Shown here in pieces: positions 47,901 to 57,315 of a stretch of 64,000 nucleotides of DNA. The position numbers were made by a program, and so were the translations under genes. The notes beneath the pieces were generated by a model. It did not search any database, had not been told where the DNA came from, and saw nothing but the letters and a program-made list of their open reading frames with translations. Source of the stretch: Mytilus edulis (Eukaryota; Mollusca; Bivalvia; Mytilida; Mytilidae); NCBI RefSeq assembly GCF_963676685.1, contig NC_092357.1:64280958-64344957 (forward strand), in the 5' to 3' direction. Position 1 is the stretch's first letter. Each line of letters begins with the position of its first letter.

Positions 47901-48324
47901 AGACCGGTTTTATCAGTGAGAAAATAATGTCGCCATCATATATTGTCATATCTGCTCGAAAAACGTGCTCATTTCATTTACACAAAAGATTCCTAACGTT
48001 TTACCTATAATTCCCCTTTTCACAACTGAAATTGAAACATAAATCCAAGACCACCATTGCTATTTCAGATGCTTATAAGAATCGTTTGTACTGGATGGAA
48101 TACCAAAATGGGGATTTAGAATCCTCTGGTCTCAATGGAACAAATGCTATCAAAGTTGTCAGCACGAATAAAACCAGAACAAACATAGGCATTTATGTGT
48201 ATGGTAGCACAATATATTGCTCAAATGGTATTCAAATATTGAAAGTCACAGTATCACCAATTACAATGACAGAGGTCGTACACACAGATACAGCTGGAAT
48301 CAATAGTGTAGTTTTTTTATGATG
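41844..48324 (+). CDS. YWTD gene B: secreted LDLR class B beta-propeller
   Basis: Exons: 41844-41915 (ATG at 41855), 42943-43117, 45093-45305, 45723-45829 and 48069-48324. Every intron begins GT and ends AG, and all frames join. Residues 1-20 form a signal peptide with the core VSIELLIFLCFI. About 250 residues of YWTD propeller follow, starting directly at the first blade, with HVYWTEIYQQKIYRCDFDGT as the best YWTD strand and LYWMEYQNGDLESSGLNGTN later. As in gene A, exon 5 should end in phase 1, but a run of seven T (48312-48318) puts TGA at 48320-48322, two bases before the donor GTAAGA. Six T would restore the gene A phase. So either the protein ends here at about 269 residues, or this is a frameshift or an assembly error. 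No EGF-like sixth exon was found downstream; a 4.5-kb transposon follows at 48.95 kb. It is likely secreted, binding partner unknown. Confidence 0.85.
41925..42115 (-). repeat. Dispersed repeat, antisense copy after gene B exon 1
   Basis: It begins ten bases inside intron 1 (AGAAGATGTGGTATGAATGC) and contains AGCAAGCTATACAGGGCCCC, the reverse complement of the upstream copy. Confidence 0.82.
42943..43117 (+). CDS. Gene B exon 2, 175 nt
   Basis: Acceptor CTAATTCCAG, donor GTAATC. GLQNKIIFSINGSIKERNLL then SNIYSLDYDYKTGYVFFPRH; same length and phases as A and C. Confidence 0.93.
43200..43440. repeat. Head-to-head pair of dispersed repeats in gene B intron 2
   Basis: About 43215-43320 is a sense copy (GGCCGTACGGTTACCTATAG, TCTCATTGGCAATCATACCA). 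About 43328-43440 is an antisense copy of the 41.43 kb family (AGGTCAAGGTACGAGCTTCA, AAACCATACAAACGGGAAAA). Confidence 0.75.
43640..43775 (+). mobile_element. Probable retroelement 3' tail ending in (CTAT)n
   Basis: CTGTAACCTTTGTACTTGCA, GAGAATAAACTATC and then CTATCTATCTATC resemble a LINE 3' end with a polyadenylation-like AATAAA and a short tandem tail. No coding part recognised. Confidence 0.45.
44440..44720 (-). repeat. Dispersed repeat copy in gene B intron 2
   Basis: CCAGAGGGACATCAAAACTC, ATTAATAGTACACAAAAC, CCGAAACCATCGGGGTGATG and AAGCAGATCCTGTTCTACAT give the block order of this family; it is inverted relative to 26.9 kb. Confidence 0.75.
45093..45305 (+). CDS. Gene B exon 3, 213 nt
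   Basis: Acceptor TTTACTTTTCATAG, donor GTATGT. FRYPSETAYSTKFVAAAREP, IALVIDPLLNHVYWTEIYQQ, KIYRCDFDGTNKISILQDDQ, LYAITLDYVN. Complete YWTD strand, unlike gene A. Confidence 0.93.
45723..45829 (+). CDS. Gene B exon 4, 107 nt
   Basis: Acceptor CTATGTAATTGCAG, donor GTATGT. WLYYSTKTNKIKRYRLTSGE then KQTVKESVDVTGLGI; phase 1 end as in gene A. Confidence 0.9.
45985..46830 (+). repeat. Long dispersed repeat in gene B intron 4
   Basis: It begins AAGCTCACTGGGCCCGAAGG, then TGCCATCACTTGGCGTCCGT and TCGTCGTCTGTTTATCAGA. The later blocks CATAAACTAAAGCAGTAAG and GCGGAGTTATGGTCCTTTGA are in the order I know from a widespread mollusc repeat. Its 76-codon open frame is not a gene. Confidence 0.65.
46831..48068. 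other. Remainder of gene B intron 4
   Basis: About 46925-47000 is a fragment of the 37.64 kb repeat (GGGACTTTCCGTTTTGAAT, GAGTTCAGTATGTTTACAAT). A T17 tract lies at about 47769-47785. Nothing else recognised. Confidence 0.5.
48069..48324 (+). CDS. Gene B exon 5 with a terminal T-run stop
   Basis: The acceptor TTGCTATTTCAG restores frame (G + AT gives D). DAYKNRLYWMEYQNGDLESS, GLNGTNAIKVVSTNKTRTNI, GIYVYGSTIYCSNGIQILKV, then AGINSVVFL and TGA at 48320-48322; donor-like GTAAGA at 48325. Confidence 0.85.
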
Positions 48325-48949
48325 GTAAGAATAAATGTATTAGAAAAAGGGTTTAAATCCATTATCTGACATTATTTGTTTAATGTTTATATTTTTGGTC
48401 GATCAAAATAAAATCACATTAACGATACCAATTTGTCTACACAAAATTAAATATTTGAATGATAAGATTATTAGTCCCAAATATTTGAAGCCAAATAGGT
48501 TCAAAACATGTGGATATGTCTTAACGAATGGATTCATATATGGTTGGCTATATCTTTTTATTTGATGATATGAAATTCAATCTGTGTAAATAATAATTTG
48601 TCACATGCATACCCACAATGTATAATGGCCCTATATTAGGATGAATATATTAAAATAATGTTTGCATCAAGTGTTTGAATTATTGACCTAAATATATAAT
48701 GCATATATTATATTTATATTATTTATATAATTTTATCTGTCGTTAGCTAACGATGATAACCTTTTTTGTTTGTCTATGACTCAATATTGGGTAATAGTTA
48801 TGTACTGCTTGTGCTATGCAACTATATGGTCAACATTATCTCATAACTATTAATTCGCATTAAATTAAAAAAAAAATGTAAATGTTAACTAACACTAGTA
48901 TCTAGCTTCATGTATGCACTTTTGTTTTTACCAATTTTCATGGAAATAG
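48325..48949. other. Gene-free DNA between gene B and the transposon
   Basis: AT-rich, no EGF-like exon recognised, no clear polyadenylation site. Confidence 0.5.
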
Positions 48950-49474
48950 TTAAGCAGCTTACCACACAAATCATGCAAATGGTGATACAAGCATGGATCT
49001 TTGTAAGAACATGCCTTTGGGTGTATGTAATCATATTAGGGGGGTAGCCACGAAAAAAAATCATCCGATCATGGCGGCCATCTTGGATTTTCGAAATGAC
49101 GTCTTTACAGGGAAAAGACATCATATTTATGGCCCGTTTTGCTTGTATTGTATCCAAAATGTTACAAAATGGAGTAAATCATTGTTATATAAGATATAGT
49201 ATCACTTTCGGTCAAATAACGGTCGATAACCCACTCCTGGTTTTATGATTATCCCGAATATGACTGTTTTATAACCCGAATAATGTCAGTTGTTATATTC
49301 CACAAATCTTCGATTGCTACATTAGGTTCGATAGGTTATAGGCCAAAAGAGGGCGCAATTTTATTCTAGTTAACTTTTTGAGAGTGTGTGTTCTCATTGT
49401 TATAAGACGTGGCTCGGTACTTGTCTATCCAGCATTCATATTTTTATTGGCAATTCTGATCGGATATTGATTTG

Positions 49475-52400
49475 AAGGAATTCTATCCTTATTAAGAACA
49501 CAATTTTATTCAGCTGATCGTGAGACACCATTTTGTGTGTATCTTGGACTGTTACTCTTTGCAAAAACAGGGAAAAGACAGCTAATAGATACATTATTTC
49601 AACATGGGTTATGTATCTCTTACGACCGGGTACTGAAAATATCAACTCAACAAGGTGAAGCTGTTGTTGAACGTTATTTGAATGAAGGTGTGGTATGCCC
49701 GCCTTTATTAAAGGGCAAAGTGTTTACAAACTGCAGTCGACAACTTAGATCACAACCCAAGCTAAACAACATCAAAATCATCTTTTCATGGGACCGGAAT
49801 CTCTATTTTTCAACATCCAATGAAAGATAATATCGGCGTTAGAAGGAATGAGTTGATATTACCTACACATAAACCAAAATCTAAAAAGGTACCTGAACTC
49901 CCTGCTGCTTATATGAATATGAAACCTGCACATCTTAAAACAAAACCAGAACCTCTCATTCTGCCTGACGATATTACTAATATACTTAACCACGATTATC
50001 TGTTCATGAGTTTGCAAAATGAGTATGAGTGGTTAAAAAGGTGAGGTTAACAAGTGAAGATATTACGTCCGAAAATATTTCATGGTCATCATTTCATTCT
50101 TCAGAGAGACATGGACGTGTTGAAGTGAGTCTAAGCTGCTTATAATGCCATTAATTCAAGAACAAGCTCACTCAGTTGCTACCATAAGACATTCGATGGA
50201 TAAGGTCAGGGATGTTGTGTAGTTTTTTAATCCTGGCCAAACTCCAGTGATTACAGCAGACCAACCGCTATTTGTTTTGGCAAATCAAATTCAATGGGAA
50301 TGGCCACATGAATACGGTAAAAACAAATTCGTTGTTATGTTCGGTGGATTACATATTGAGATGGCATGTTTAAAGGTTTTGGGTGATCTATTACGTGATA
50401 CCGGTTGGATATAGCTTTATCAGAAGCAGATGTTGCATCCTCTGGGACGGCAGAATCGTTTTTGTCAAGTTCTAATACTCCTAAAACTAGACTAGCACAT
50501 CAAGTAACCGCATGTGTATTGTTTGATTTACTGGTGTTTGCTTATGAATCTTCTAAGATCCTGATGAATCAATAGAATTTGACAATTTTATACAATGGTG
50601 TGAAGAAAGAAAAGTAGGTAGACTTCATTTTGAGTTTTGGTATTCGGTTCTTGAAATTCAGCTGTTGTTTTTTTCGTACATTCGATCATTACGAGAAGCG
50701 GATTTTGAGCTTTATAAACAAACGTTGTCTTCTTTGATCCCATACTTTTTTGGACTAGATCATATCAACTATGCTAGATGGCTTCCTATTCATCTTCGCG
50801 ATATGGCATCATTAGAAACAAAAAAAAAAACAGATATTTACAGAGAATTTATTAAAGGGCATTTCACTGTTAAAAAATCAAATCGTGTTTTCTCAAACAT
50901 GGCGATAGACCAGGATCATGAACAGAATAACGCTATTGTTAAAGGTGATGGTGGTGCTGTAGGGCTGACTGAGGATCCCGCCGCTTTGCTACGGTGGATG
51001 GTAGCCGGGCCAGAAATCAGTAGACCGATAAGCCAGTTCGAGGAATATTCGTCTAGAAGAAAGAACACAGATGATAGACATCATGACAATTCTATTTCTA
51101 TCCAAAAAGATTTCATTGACAAAGTGAGAAGTCTTAAGACTGTCATGATTGATTATGGAAATCCATTTCTTGAGGATTCTGAAGATATTTACAAGATAGA
51201 CAGTAAAGATACTGTACGCACAGGGAAACTGTCACAAATTAAACAAATTGGATGCAATCAGTATGCTGACTTCAGAAACAGAATGAAGAACACGACAAGC
51301 ATCTATGAGCCTATTAAGAAAAATAAGTTTCTGTTGTTCAGTCGCAAACCAAAGAAAAGTTCATGTGAAACAAAAAACTTGCCCGAGAAGACTGCAGTTT
51401 GTTTTCAAGGCTTTTCATATCCTGTCAAAGCAGACAATGCGACTTGGAAGAGTTTTTCAGACACAAAAATCAGAAATTTCCTCCATCTTTCTAAAAGTGG
51501 AAAAATTAATATTGGCGTCAAATTACAGCTAATGGAAATCCTAGAAGCTAAGGGAGATTTACCAAGAGAAGAAGCTCAGACAGACATGGTAGTTGTTGAT
51601 GGTGCTGCTATGGTCAATTCAAGACCACCGCGTGGAACATACCCTTTTGATGAATACGCAAAAGATGTGATTTACCCGTACATTATCCACCTTACTTCAA
51701 AACATGCCAGAGTAGATGTTATCTATGATATTTACATAGAAAACAGTCTAAAAGCACAAACACGTAAAGCGAGGGGTGCTGGATGACCATGATGATCTCA
51801 GTCCGTGTAATCATGAGGAAGCATGCAGACACAAGGATATTTGTTCATATCAAAAGTGCAGCTGAAAAAGGGTGGAAGTCTTCACAGACAATCAGCTCAG
51901 ACAATGATGTAGTGGTTTTGGTGGTGTCTCTTTTCAAAACACACAAGAGAAACACTGTGGGTTGCCTTTGGAAAAGGAAAAGACCTGAGATGGCTTCCGA
52001 TTCACGAAATTAATCATGCTCTTGGTCCTAAATCAGAAGCTTTGCAATTTTTTCATGCTTTTACTGGATGTGACACGGTCTCCGCTTTTCGTAGAAAGGG
52101 GAAGAAATCGGCATGGCAGACGTCGTAAATATTTGATGATGTAACCGAGGTTTTTGAACGATTAAGTAAGAAACCTGAATTCTCAGATCCGGACATCCTG
52201 GCATTTACATTTGTCAGGAGGTGATGTCATCCGGAATCCTCTAGATTTTTCATCTATTTGAAGGGGATTACTGATTATTTATATTGCCGATTATTTTTTA
52301 ACCAGAGGTTATAGTATGTTAAAAATCAAAATAGAGATATTATATAGTGTCTTTAACAGTATTAAAAGAGTAAAATTACTATATTCAACTGGTTACGATA

Positions 52401-52971
52401 TATATCAATTAAATTAATTTGCAATAAGTCTATGGAAAATCTAGAGGAATCTTATCCGCATCACCTCTCAACATTGTTTACATAACAAAAATGCTAATCA
52501 TTGATTGGTCTGTTACATGTTGTGATGTCACTGCAGATCTGAGAATTGGTCAGTGACGCTGATATGGAGTTGATAGAGGCATTTGTTGTGGTTATGTAAG
52601 ACAGAACTACAACAACATTTGACATCAACGAATCCAGGCTTGAACTGTTTGCACGCAAACAAAGACAGTATGACACCAATCCACCAACTAGAGCTGCACT
52701 GCTTGAGCATATCAAACGAGCTACATACCAAGGTGGCCATGTATGAGGACAGGCAGTCATACAAGATCAACATCTACCTAGTCCTGGTGATTGGGGATAG
52801 ATTAAGGAGAACGTAGATGGAATGTGGATTCCCCATTGGACACAATTAGCAGTAATTGCTGCATCTTGTCAGGAGTTACACAAATGTGGCTACAAAAAAA
52901 CTTGTTATGGTAGATGTAAGTGTTACAAAGCTGGCTTGACCTGTACAACATTGGGCTCATGTAGCTGTTAA
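49475..52971 (+). pseudogene. Transposon-borne PIN/FEN-like nuclease gene with cysteine-rich tail, broken
   Basis: I recognise a large invertebrate family usually annotated as uncharacterised. Preserved blocks in order: SADRETPFCVYLGLLLFAKT and LFQHGLCISYDRVLKIST (49500-49650); WCEERKVGRLHFEFWYSVLE (50605-50670); the 373-codon frame 50665-51786 with DHINYARWLPIHLRDM, DQDHEQNNAIVKGDGGAVGL and MVVVDGAAMVN; NHEEA...DTRIFVHIKSAAEKGWKS and SSDNDVVVLVVSLF (51780-51950); FHAFTGCDTVSAFRRKGKKS (about 52048-52110); PPTRAALLEHIKRATYQGGH (about 52680-52740); and a tail CGYKKTCYGRCKCYKAGLTC ending TTLGSCSC and TAA. The acidic residues of VVDGA, EEAD and DNDV fit a PIN/XPG-type metal site. Decay: several frame changes between 50040 and 50600, loss of a segment plus a 4-base insertion near 51824, a TAA after WQTS, and a MITE at 52218. 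One copy cannot encode a working protein. Confidence 0.8.
52218..52467. mobile_element. 250-bp MITE nested in the transposon
   Basis: The left end GAGGTGATGTCATCCGGAAT and the right end (reverse complement GAGGTGATGCGGATAAGATT) both run into CCTCTAGATTTT, giving imperfect terminal inverted repeats of about 30 bp. It interrupts the nuclease reading near LAFTFVR. Target duplication not resolved. Confidence 0.75.
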
Positions 52972-53436
52972 AACGGAATACATCGGAAAATATCGTAGAT
53001 TATTACACTGATCAATCCTCCAGCATGTCTAACATAATTATCGATATACCAAACGGACATTTTTATCATATATCTATACCATTATTATTATACTCGAGTG
53101 TAAGAACTTTTTCGACCCAAACCGGAAGTGGTGATTTTTTTTTTACAATTGTTGTCTGTTTGACATATTTTCATATCATTTTATTGTATTTCAAATAGTT
53201 TTCATGACATATATAGCGTTGAAAATGGTTAGGACAGTTTTTCAATCTCAAAGATTGAGCAAAATAATGTCAATTTTGAATTCAAGATGGCCGCCGTGAA
53301 AAAAATCGAAAACATGTTGGCTACCCCTCTAATATGATAAAATACTTCCTAATAAACGTCTATGCCAAATCCCTTGCTTGTATCACAATTTGCATGATTT
53401 TGTCAAATTTCGGTACTAAGCCGCCCCACTAAAAGA

Positions 53437-54300
53437 GGAAACCTTGCCTTTTCGTGGATATCTAATTCGTCGTAAATGGTAAGTCTGCATACATTTCTGT
53501 AGAAAATTGTAGTGCGTTAAACATTAAAATTCGGGGTTCCTATGTTTCAACTTAATCAACAAAAAAACCAATACTAATGGTAACGGATGTCTATGAATAA
53601 TAGAGAGCAGTCATTATTCACGCTTAAAACTTTGCTCAGTGCTCGAAGCACAAAATTCATGCTCCAAACATAAAATCCAGCATTTTGATTGGTTAATTTT
53701 GGAGTATGAGTACAAATAAAAATTAAGTCGAAAGTGTTATGACTTCAAGACCATATATGAGTTATCAATGAACAAAACAACCTAGCCAACCTAATAGTAC
53801 AACCGAATAAGCATATGCTACTTTGTATACCTACACAGTCAAGTGAATCAATTTCCAGTTAAAAAAGGAAACAACAATAAAAAATAAAATAAACTGCAGA
53901 TCTCTGTTCTTTCGAAAATCTAATTTCGAGGGCATTGACAATGAACATTAGTGACATGTTACACTATAGTTAAGATGTTTTCTAGATACTGTCATATTTG
54001 AAACAAAACCTGTATCCACTTTCTTTTTGTTTAATAATATTTTCCTGCAAACAAAATATACACTCCATTACGAAATGGTTTTCAAATCAACGAACGTCAT
54101 CTAATGAATTATTGATATTTGATTATACATATTTTTAAATTTGCAAATGTTAATTTAATGATTTTAAACAAACATAAAATTATGTTTTATTAATTTAATA
54201 TAATCATGTTTCCTTTTTCCTTAAGGACATGAGTAAAATTAATGTATATATGTTTTTACAAACATGAACTTAATTAACTCTTCTTGTATTCACAGGTGAG
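53437..54300. other. Gene-free AT-rich DNA
   Basis: No gene, RNA or recognised repeat. Confidence 0.5.
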
Positions 54301-54306
54301 TAATTC

Positions 54307-54420
54307 AAATAGTAATCAAAGGTACCAGGATTATAATTTAGTACGCCAGACGCGCGTTTCGTCTACAAAAGACTCATCAGTGACGCTCATATCAAAACAT
54401 GTTATAGAAACTAGCACAAA
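54307..54420 (-). repeat. Hammerhead-bearing repeat end, minus strand
   Basis: AGTAATCAAAGGTACCAGGA (inverted terminal block), then the ribozyme, then CATATCAAAACATGTTATAG. The 89-codon frame spanning it (NQRYQDYNLVRQTRVSSTKD) is the familiar by-product translation of this repeat. Confidence 0.85.
54341..54390 (-). ncRNA. Hammerhead ribozyme, complete core, minus strand
   Basis: On the minus strand: GCGTCA, CTGATGA, GTC...GAC around TTTTGTA, GAAA, AC-GCGC-GT, C, TGGCGT. Stems I and II pair exactly as in the 11.07 kb copy; only one loop base differs. Expected cleavage lies between 54349 and 54348. Confidence 0.85.
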
Positions 54421-56764
54421 CATGTTTAAAAGTACATATGCACAACCAAATGATTGTTATTTCAAATTGATTTTGAATAAGAAGATATGTTTCCTTTTAT
54501 ATATACACATATTTTTTACAAATTGTAACTTTGATGGTGATTTGTGTTACTAGCACTCATACCATATCTTCTTATATCTACAGTTAAACTGAACACACTT
54601 TTCTTTTCGTATTGTTTTTCGCGCACATGTGATAATTGTAAGTGTGGATCAACTGCATAACAGCTTTTTATCCGCAGACTAGACTTTACAAAGTATATCA
54701 CATTACACAAACACTTGTCTACAAAATGAAAAAGTATAGTATACACAAAACTTAAATACAGAGTATCCAACGACGAAACCGAATCAGTACATATTTTTTT
54801 CTTTAAATTATATGAATATACAAACAAGTGTTTACGTGAATCCTGTTACCTGTATTTTGAAAAAAGACACTTTATTTTTCATACGAAGATTTTGCTAAAC
54901 GTACCGGACTTACAGTTTTTAAATTAACCATCTGTTGAATATATCCTACATTGTAAGTACTGCTTATTTAAAGTACATGTTCAAATTAGTGAAAATAGAA
55001 ACTTTTGATATTCAAAAAATATCTAGTGTCTTACCAATGCGTATAATTCATAATCGTAGTCCTGAATTTCATTTTTCTATGTTGTATTTTGTGTACTTTT
55101 GTGTACTTTTGTGTACTTATTTCGTTTGTCTTGTTCTTTGTAAGCCATGGCGTTGTTTGTTTATTTATTATGTATGAATTGTAATGTTTATTTCGTATCT
55201 TTCGTCCCTCTTTCATATTTTTTTCTATACGATGATTTATTAGGTCTTCTATGTGTTTGATTGTAAATCCTGTCATCTTGAAATTCACAGACATGTAAAC
55301 AAAAAGACACCATTGAACACATTTATTTAAACAGTCATGTGTTAATGTACCTTTTGAAATATACAGACTCTTTCTTAACATACGGCATCGATTGTATGCA
55401 AAACAAACGTACACGCGACATCAAATAACGTTACCTTAAAAACGAACACAGGGTAGAAAATATAACGAGTGTATTATAAGCCAAGTATAATTTATGAGTT
55501 TTTACATTGCTTGTTGATGCTATGAACAGGTGTACAGTTGAGGTGAATGGAAAACGTATATTTATGTCCTATGATTATTGATTAACTATATGGAAGCCTA
55601 CACGATGACCTACATTTTGTTAATTTACATGCAATTTATCAGTGATGGAGATTATTCCCTGAATATCATACAAATCTTCATATTTTAAATATTTATATTT
55701 ATGTTTAATAGATATGTCGGCAGTGGAAATAATTGATCACAACTACACGTCTTGAACTTGAAAATGAATGGCACGAAAGAAGAACGTATGGATTTTAAAC
55801 GACACACTACATTGTACATGCGGTGAAGCCCAATCCTGGAGTTATCTCGTATTTCAAACTTTTACCAAAAGAATGGTTACAAGGACTTTCATTAATTTAA
55901 ATGAAACATTTAAAGGAAAAATAACAGATAATGAGAATGCAAGAATGAGTACCACAACACATTTATTATACACACTAATAACACAATCGGACAAGCTTGT
56001 GTAATAATAAATATATTCAACAGAGGACATTCGAAAATGTAAATTGAGATCACATATATATGCATTAGCCATACCGCTGTTCAAGTATTTGGGTCAATGG
56101 TTTTAATTACCAAAGCAAAATGTAAGCCAACTTGTGTTTAAAAAGTTCTAAAAGAAACTTGAACAAAAATATTTACCGTCTTAAAATGCAAAAGGCGATT
56201 AGGCTGTTTTCAGTGACCAATACGTCAGAACGTGCATGCATTAAACAAATGTGTGTGTTGACGTGATGCGATTTAATTGTACCATCTAGAATATATTACA
56301 ACTGATAAACTATATTTTGTTAAAAAAAATCTTGATATAGGATTTATAAAAGCAATGTTTTTTTAGATGTATTTATTAAGTTCGAAAACAGGCAATTCAT
56401 ACGTTTTTCTTTTATTATTACATGTTTGTGCAATATTGGAAGCTTATTCGTAAAAATGTAAGCATTAACTGCATAATACATTTCTGTGTCATTTGGTCTC
56501 TTGTGGATATTGTCTCATTTGCAATCAAACCACATATTCTTTTTTATAATTAATCAATTAAAAACAATCATGAATTTATTATTGATACAATGTACCCTGC
56601 ATGACATCATCATCCATTGCAAATACGGAAACTCTCATTGAATTCCGATGGAGAAGTTATCAAACTAACTTTAACCGATTATACATTTCTATTGTTTGAG
56701 AAAGATAGTACAGATACATACATTTACAGTAAATAATAATGTTTTAAGACATAGTGTAAGTGTT
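54421..56764. other. Gene-free DNA with repeat fragments
   Basis: About 54541-54580 and 56485-56545 are ends of the dispersed family at 57.2 kb. About 55060-55235 contains the reverse complement of the GGGACGAAAGATACC family plus three TTTTGTGTAC units (55089-55120). No gene supported; frames of 103-127 codons on the minus strand have no motif. Confidence 0.5.
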
Positions 56765-57165
56765 CAAATAGGTTTGCATTATAGAATAATGGGGTGCGAC
56801 AATACACAGAATAGTAAATAATAGGGCTCGACAATATGGAGAATAGAAAACAATAGGGTTCGACAATACAATGAATAGAGAATAATGGGGTGCGACCATA
56901 TACAAAAAAAAAAATGAAAATGTTACAATATCAGGAATGAAAAATAACGAATTGCTATAAAATGGAAGATACAAAAAATTGAGATGCTGCAATAAGAAAT
57001 ATGTAATAATGAATTGCTTTATAGAAAAAATGTACAATTTAGAATCAAAGGGTGTTAAACTGTAAAGAACATAGTGTAAAGGAGTGGTATACAATTTAAT
57101 ATAGAGAATAATGATATGTTACATGCAGGTGTCATATAGTAGATGATAATAGGGTGCTTCATCCA
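56765..57165. repeat. Degenerate minisatellite, about 38-bp unit
   Basis: AGAATAATGGGGTGCGACAA-like units recur, with GGGCTCGACAATATGGAGAA, GGGTTCGACAATACAATGAA and GGGGTGCGACCATATAC variants. The first four are clear (56784-56910); later ones are increasingly worn, and one stray unit appears near 57484. Confidence 0.8.
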
Positions 57166-57234
57166 CGAGAAATAACGATTAGTATGGTACCATAGTATAC
57201 AAATAAAGACTACTATTTAGAAAAAGGACCATAT

Positions 57235-57315
57235 AGTTGTTAATTTCTGTGTCATTTTGGTCTCTTGTGGACAGTTGTCTCATTGGCATTCATACCACAT
57301 CTTCTTTTTTTATAC
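57235..57315 (+). repeat. Dispersed-repeat 3' end
   Basis: TTGTTAATTTCTGTGTCATT, GTCTCTTGTGGACAGTTGTC, CATTCATACCACATCTTCTT: the best-preserved 3' end of this family in the window. Confidence 0.8.

Larger units (their letters stand above)
48950..53430 (+). mobile_element. DNA transposon with long terminal inverted repeats, about 4.5 kb
   Basis: The two ends are reverse complements over about 150 bp in the same order. ATCATGCAAATGGTGATACA (48970) matches a copy at about 53381-53401; CATATTAGGGGGGTAGCC (about 49032) matches 53319-53336; GGCGGCCATCTTG (49073-49085) matches 53283-53295. The outermost bases resemble GCAGCTTACC / GCGGCTTAGTACC. A target duplication could not be fixed. Inside is the broken nuclease gene at 49475-52971. 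A nuclease of PIN/XPG type with a cysteine-rich tail recalls the Academ superfamily, but this assignment is a guess. Confidence 0.8.

Noticed and set aside
52494-52816. Overlapping frames of 77-88 codons on both strands
   Set aside because: Shadows of the nuclease gene block PPTRAALLEHIKRATYQGGH, which reads on the plus strand in the element's gene order.
54284-54553. 89-codon frame
   Set aside because: It is the translation of the hammerhead-bearing repeat.
55031-55414. 127-codon minus-strand frame
   Set aside because: It overlaps a dispersed repeat and TTTTGTGTAC iterations; basic, low-complexity, no motif.
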